Positions 60,736 through 64,000 of a stretch of DNA of 64,000 nucleotides are shown piece by piece. Positions within the stretch are counted from its first letter, which is position 1. Each line of letters starts with the position of its first letter. Source of the DNA: Alnus glutinosa (taxonomy: Eukaryota > Streptophyta > Magnoliopsida > Fagales > Betulaceae); the NCBI RefSeq assembly GCF_958979055.1, contig NC_084888.1, positions 5,474,001 to 5,538,000 on the forward strand. The letters are read 5' to 3'. The position numbers and the translations under genes are program-made. The notes below the pieces were generated by a model, which had not been told where the DNA came from, did no database searches, and saw only the letters and a program-made list of their open reading frames with translations.

Positions 60736-62941
60736 CTATACCTGGATATCAAGAAATGCTTCCCCTGCAGCGAAAATAAGACAAATTCAGTTACAATTCT
60801 GATCATGCCTGCATTCAGAACATTCAAAATTATGTGAAGCTATTCTGATTCATAAATTTAATCGATGCAGACATATGAACTCGATGCCCTCATCACTAAT
60901 CTAAGTTCCATTATACCAAACAGCTCATAGAGACTTATGCTTATGTTCCGTAAAATATTATAGATTACTTAGATCATGCAGCAGTTTTACAGGAATTGAA
61001 AAGCCAGTCTTTGTCTACTATTTTGATATACATTGATTTGATTCAGTAAGAATTTTAATGCTGATGACAGCCAATCAAGGGAAAGCCATTTCATGGTTGT
61101 CTAATATAGCAAGTTATATAACTCCAAAGCTTTGACTTATTTTTACACCTTTTTAAATTACATCAATTCTCAAGGCATATACTGATTGGTTATCAATAAA
61201 AACCTTGTTAAAGGTACGTTTGTGTTTGCGATTTCAAGAAGTGTGATTTCAAAAAGTGCAGTTTTAAAATGTACGATTTAAAAAAGTGATTTGTAAAAAT
61301 GCGGTTAAGTGTTTGACAAAATCTCAGTTTTGCATTTAAAATCGCAAGTTGGCTTTCAAAATTTTGCGTTTTCAAAAAAACATCATTTTGCCTGCGATTT
61401 GAAAAACAATTTTCAGCGTTTACAAATCACAATTTCAAAACGATTCATTTTATGCGATTTGGTTTAAAATCACATTTTTTATCTATGAAATCGCAATCCC
61501 AAACGCACCCTAAATCTCTATTCCTAGGCAAACAGAGGAATTGATTCCCTCCATACCAAATGCGTGTTCCAAAGGCAAATAAAATAAAATAAAATCTGTA
61601 TAAACGCAAAAGTAAATATTTGAAGAAGAGTGTCTTCAGTGCTTTACCGTGCATTCTCTTGACAAAGCGTTCAAATTCCATGAAGTTTTGTCTTTCCATA
61701 AGAAGTGGACTAAGCCTAAGGTAGGTAAAAGACAAAAAATGCCTCCCATCTAGATCATTCATGGGCTTGGCGTTATCTAATAGCTTGTTGTAGCCTACTC
61801 TGTCATGACAAGGAAGTGCATTTTCACTAGCAACTGGTATGCAAACATCCCATGCAGCATTCAGCACCTGAAATAGGCGATTAGGATGTTCATTGCTCAA
61901 AAATCCAAAAAATAAATCTGCAGACTTGAATCTAAGTGATCATCTGCAAAATAATTCTCCAAACTGGACACAAGAGACAGACACAGGCTCTAGTAATATA
62001 TTCTGGCTTTCCCCAATGTAATAGCAAACTTAATTTAAGGAAATAACAGAGGTCATAAGATGTTTCAAATACTGATGCTTACTTGCCAGACTAAACCCTC
62101 AGGATCTGCCAGCGCCTCTGAGAAGTCCTCATGCTGGTCTAACATTTGTACCTCAGCACACGTGAAATTTAAAGCAGCTCCATGCTTCTTTATCATTGCT
62201 GCAATTGTAGCATAACCATCACGATTGCAAGAGTTATAGAACCCAGCCGTTAATTCAGCAGCATGATTGGCTGTCTTGTACCACCAGTAAATACTTGGTA
62301 GCTGCTCAGCAATTAAAATATAGCAAACATTCTAAAATAAGCCATAACTAGTAAAAACAAATCAAGGTTCCAAAAATTAGGATTCAGATGAATTTGCTGA
62401 ATTAAGCCATAACTGGTAAACCAACTTCCATAACTCAATATTTATACTGAAGATGGATGTGATAGCATTTTATATTTGTGATAATCGAAATTAAAATTGG
62501 CCAAATTTTATGTCGCAGCTTACCATGAAATGGGTCTGCAACAAGACAATTAGGTAATTCTCCTTGAAAGCAGGGTGAAAACAGTAAAAAACAAGAATGA
62601 AGGTGAAAGCAGTTTTCAATCTTCATTACAAAAATTGCATCTTTCCTGTAAAATAAGAAGACTTTTGACAGCTAACTCACCTTTGCAGCAATACGGTTCC
62701 GTTCAAAAGCTAACTTTGCCAGATAAAGTACTCGATCGCCATGATCAACTAAAACCTGAGAATACCATTTAAGGAAGAACCTTCCATAGTAGCCATCATA
62801 ATCACCTCCATCACAAAAGAAACCCGTTTCGTGAGGCCGGGAATTATAGGAACCGGCATTATCTGGTCCTCTTGCCCATAAGGAGTGTCCCCTAGCTTCT
62901 GCTGCCTTCCTCAGACTTCTCAACAAATACCGATCATAACA
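60736..62941 (-). CDS. BAM9: Beta-amylase, BAM9 type (last four exons; gene runs off the right edge)
   Basis: Exons 62941-62681, 62301-62083, 61867-61648 and 60764-60736, with closing phases, encode the last 242 residues. Glycosyl hydrolase 14 hallmarks are seen: [57 protein letters not shown] and [14 protein letters not shown]. The end is [14 protein letters not shown]. The last exon encodes only nine residues and was placed by its acceptor and phase. The Glu in NFTCAE sits where active beta-amylases hold their second catalytic acid. The usual HWWY/HWHY reads YWWY here. Overall wording fits the plastid BAM9 group, described as non-catalytic regulators of starch breakdown, better than BAM1/3. 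The first catalytic Glu lies outside the window. Confidence 0.88.
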
Positions 62942-63076
62942 CTGCAAAATAAAGAAAAATAATTATAATAACACTCAAACAAGAACTAAAAACATGATTT
63001 TGTAAAGAGACAATGGCAACAATGGGTTGAGATGATTAGTAGACTGTGAGCAATACTGTTATCATTTTTTTTTAAA

Positions 63077-63115
<39 letters not shown>

Positions 63116-64000
63116 TAATCTCCAGCTATGGCTAAAGAGTAATGCTAGAAATCACACTTTTATCCCACTATTATCCCACCGTGTTGACGTGGCAGTGCCA
63201 ATCAACTATTGTTAAAAGGGATTTGATTCCTGCACTACACCGTCTGTGTGGGGCCCACCCTCATGTGAGAGGTTGTTGTGCACTTGTTGTGTTGGTGTTA
63301 TAAATTTAACATTTTCCCTGTTAAAGTAAAAACAATGGTTGACTGGCACTGCCACATCAGCACGGTAAAATAATGGTGGGATAAAAGTGTGATTTCTACT
63401 CGTGGCTAAAATACCTTGTAAATAAGTTCATTTCCTCGAGTTAAAGGGCAGCCATTTAAAATAAACATTGTTTACATGTTTTGATCACCAGTTTTTCTAA
63501 AAGCTTAAGTTGATAGGAATGAGTGAATTTAATTATCTAATTAATATTCCAACAAACTACCTGTCTAGAATTCTATTTCTTTACAAAACTTCTTAAGCCC
63601 AAAGTTTTAAAAAAAGAAAAGAAAAGAAAAAAAGTTTCTTTTTCTGGGAAGATAACTTGTTTTTCATAAGCACTCTCAGAAAATAACATTTGTTTCAGAG
63701 AAATCCAATGTAAGCTAAAGAAGAGATTTTTCAAACTAATCATTTATATTGCCCCACAAGACTAAAGTCATTGTTTCTCAAAGTCATCTTTATGCTATTA
63801 CTATTATCATGACTATCAGTCTTATAATTATTATTAACCCTACGAAAGATGGATACCATACAAGGCACAAGAAATCACAAAGTAATCATGTGTATGCCAT
63901 CTTGCCAGAAAAAAAAAAAAAAATGCATATGCCAAAGAGTAACGAGAGCCGCTTGTGAAGATATACCAGCTACTTCAGCAAAAATGGCAGACATATATCT
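62942..64000 (-). other. Intron of BAM9 reaching the window edge
   Basis: The exon ending the previous intron begins with TGT at 62941, after TTTTGCAG. No further BAM9 exon is visible up to 64000, so this intron exceeds 1 kb. It holds a (TA)n microsatellite (63080-63113) and a MITE (63148-63396). Confidence 0.6.
63148..63396. mobile_element. MITE with ~65-bp inverted repeats and TA target duplication
   Basis: The left arm GAAATCACACTTTTATCCCA pairs with the right (TGGGATAAAAGTGTGATTTC), and GTTGACGTGGCAGTGCCA pairs with TGGCACTGCCACATCAGC further in. TA lies on both sides (63146-63147 and 63397-63398), as in Tc1/mariner-type MITEs. It is non-coding and sits in an intron of BAM9. Confidence 0.8.

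Noticed and set aside
1-64000. A dedicated new defence, toxin or metabolic cluster
   Set aside because: The ten genes belong to unrelated housekeeping families with separate promoters and ordinary plant gene structure; no CRISPR array, operon or gene cluster was seen.

Overview
This window is nuclear DNA from a eudicot plant. It is AT-rich, its genes are split by canonical plant introns, it carries plant-type nuclear tRNA genes, and its transposon load is typical of a woody eudicot: LINEs, tRNA-derived SINEs, TRIMs, MITEs and a MULE. The species cannot be fixed from sequence reading alone. The L1-type 3' ends resemble those I associate with Fagales trees, but this is only a guess.

Ten protein genes can be modelled exon by exon, with reading phases that close at each junction. 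From left to right they are: a conserved plant protein of unknown function (minus, 3196-6546); a 60-residue single-span membrane micropeptide (plus, 11619-13974); a plastid bestrophin-like chloride channel of the VCCN type (plus, 16064-18113); riboflavin deaminase PYRD (minus, 19480-22664); a 151-residue coiled-coil protein of unknown function (plus, 23188-25463); F-box/kelch protein SKIP4 (minus, 27171-29699); peroxisomal acyl-CoA thioesterase ACH2 (minus, 32574-46306, 17 exons); ribosomal protein eL36 (minus, 47567-48379, with a long 5' UTR intron); a class 3 lipase (plus, 54627-59048); and the last four exons of a BAM9-type beta-amylase (minus, 60736-62941, continuing past the right edge). 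tRNA-Cys(GCA) and tRNA-Val(CAC) lie at 998-1069 and 22873-22946, both on the minus strand.

The rest is repeats and sparse intergenic DNA. A decayed MULE transposase (about 6.85-10.5 kb) ends at a long foldback element, which in turn carries a 113-bp MITE at its outer edge. ACH2 spreads 1.3 kb of coding sequence over 13.7 kb because its introns hold a TRIM, a LINE tail, a 2.7-kb LINE with another TRIM inside it, and a strongly decayed LINE. Four SINEs and two short L1-mobilised retroposons keep recognisable target-site duplications.

The genes are unrelated housekeeping genes (tRNA, ribosome, riboflavin synthesis, peroxisomal and plastid metabolism, ubiquitin ligase adaptor), each apparently with its own promoter; nothing suggests a cluster working in one pathway. 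I did not find a convincing undescribed system. The best candidates for follow-up are the two unknown conserved genes, the micropeptide, a near-perfect intronic hairpin, a GC-AG intron in ACH2, and a short decayed host-gene fragment near 18.7 kb.
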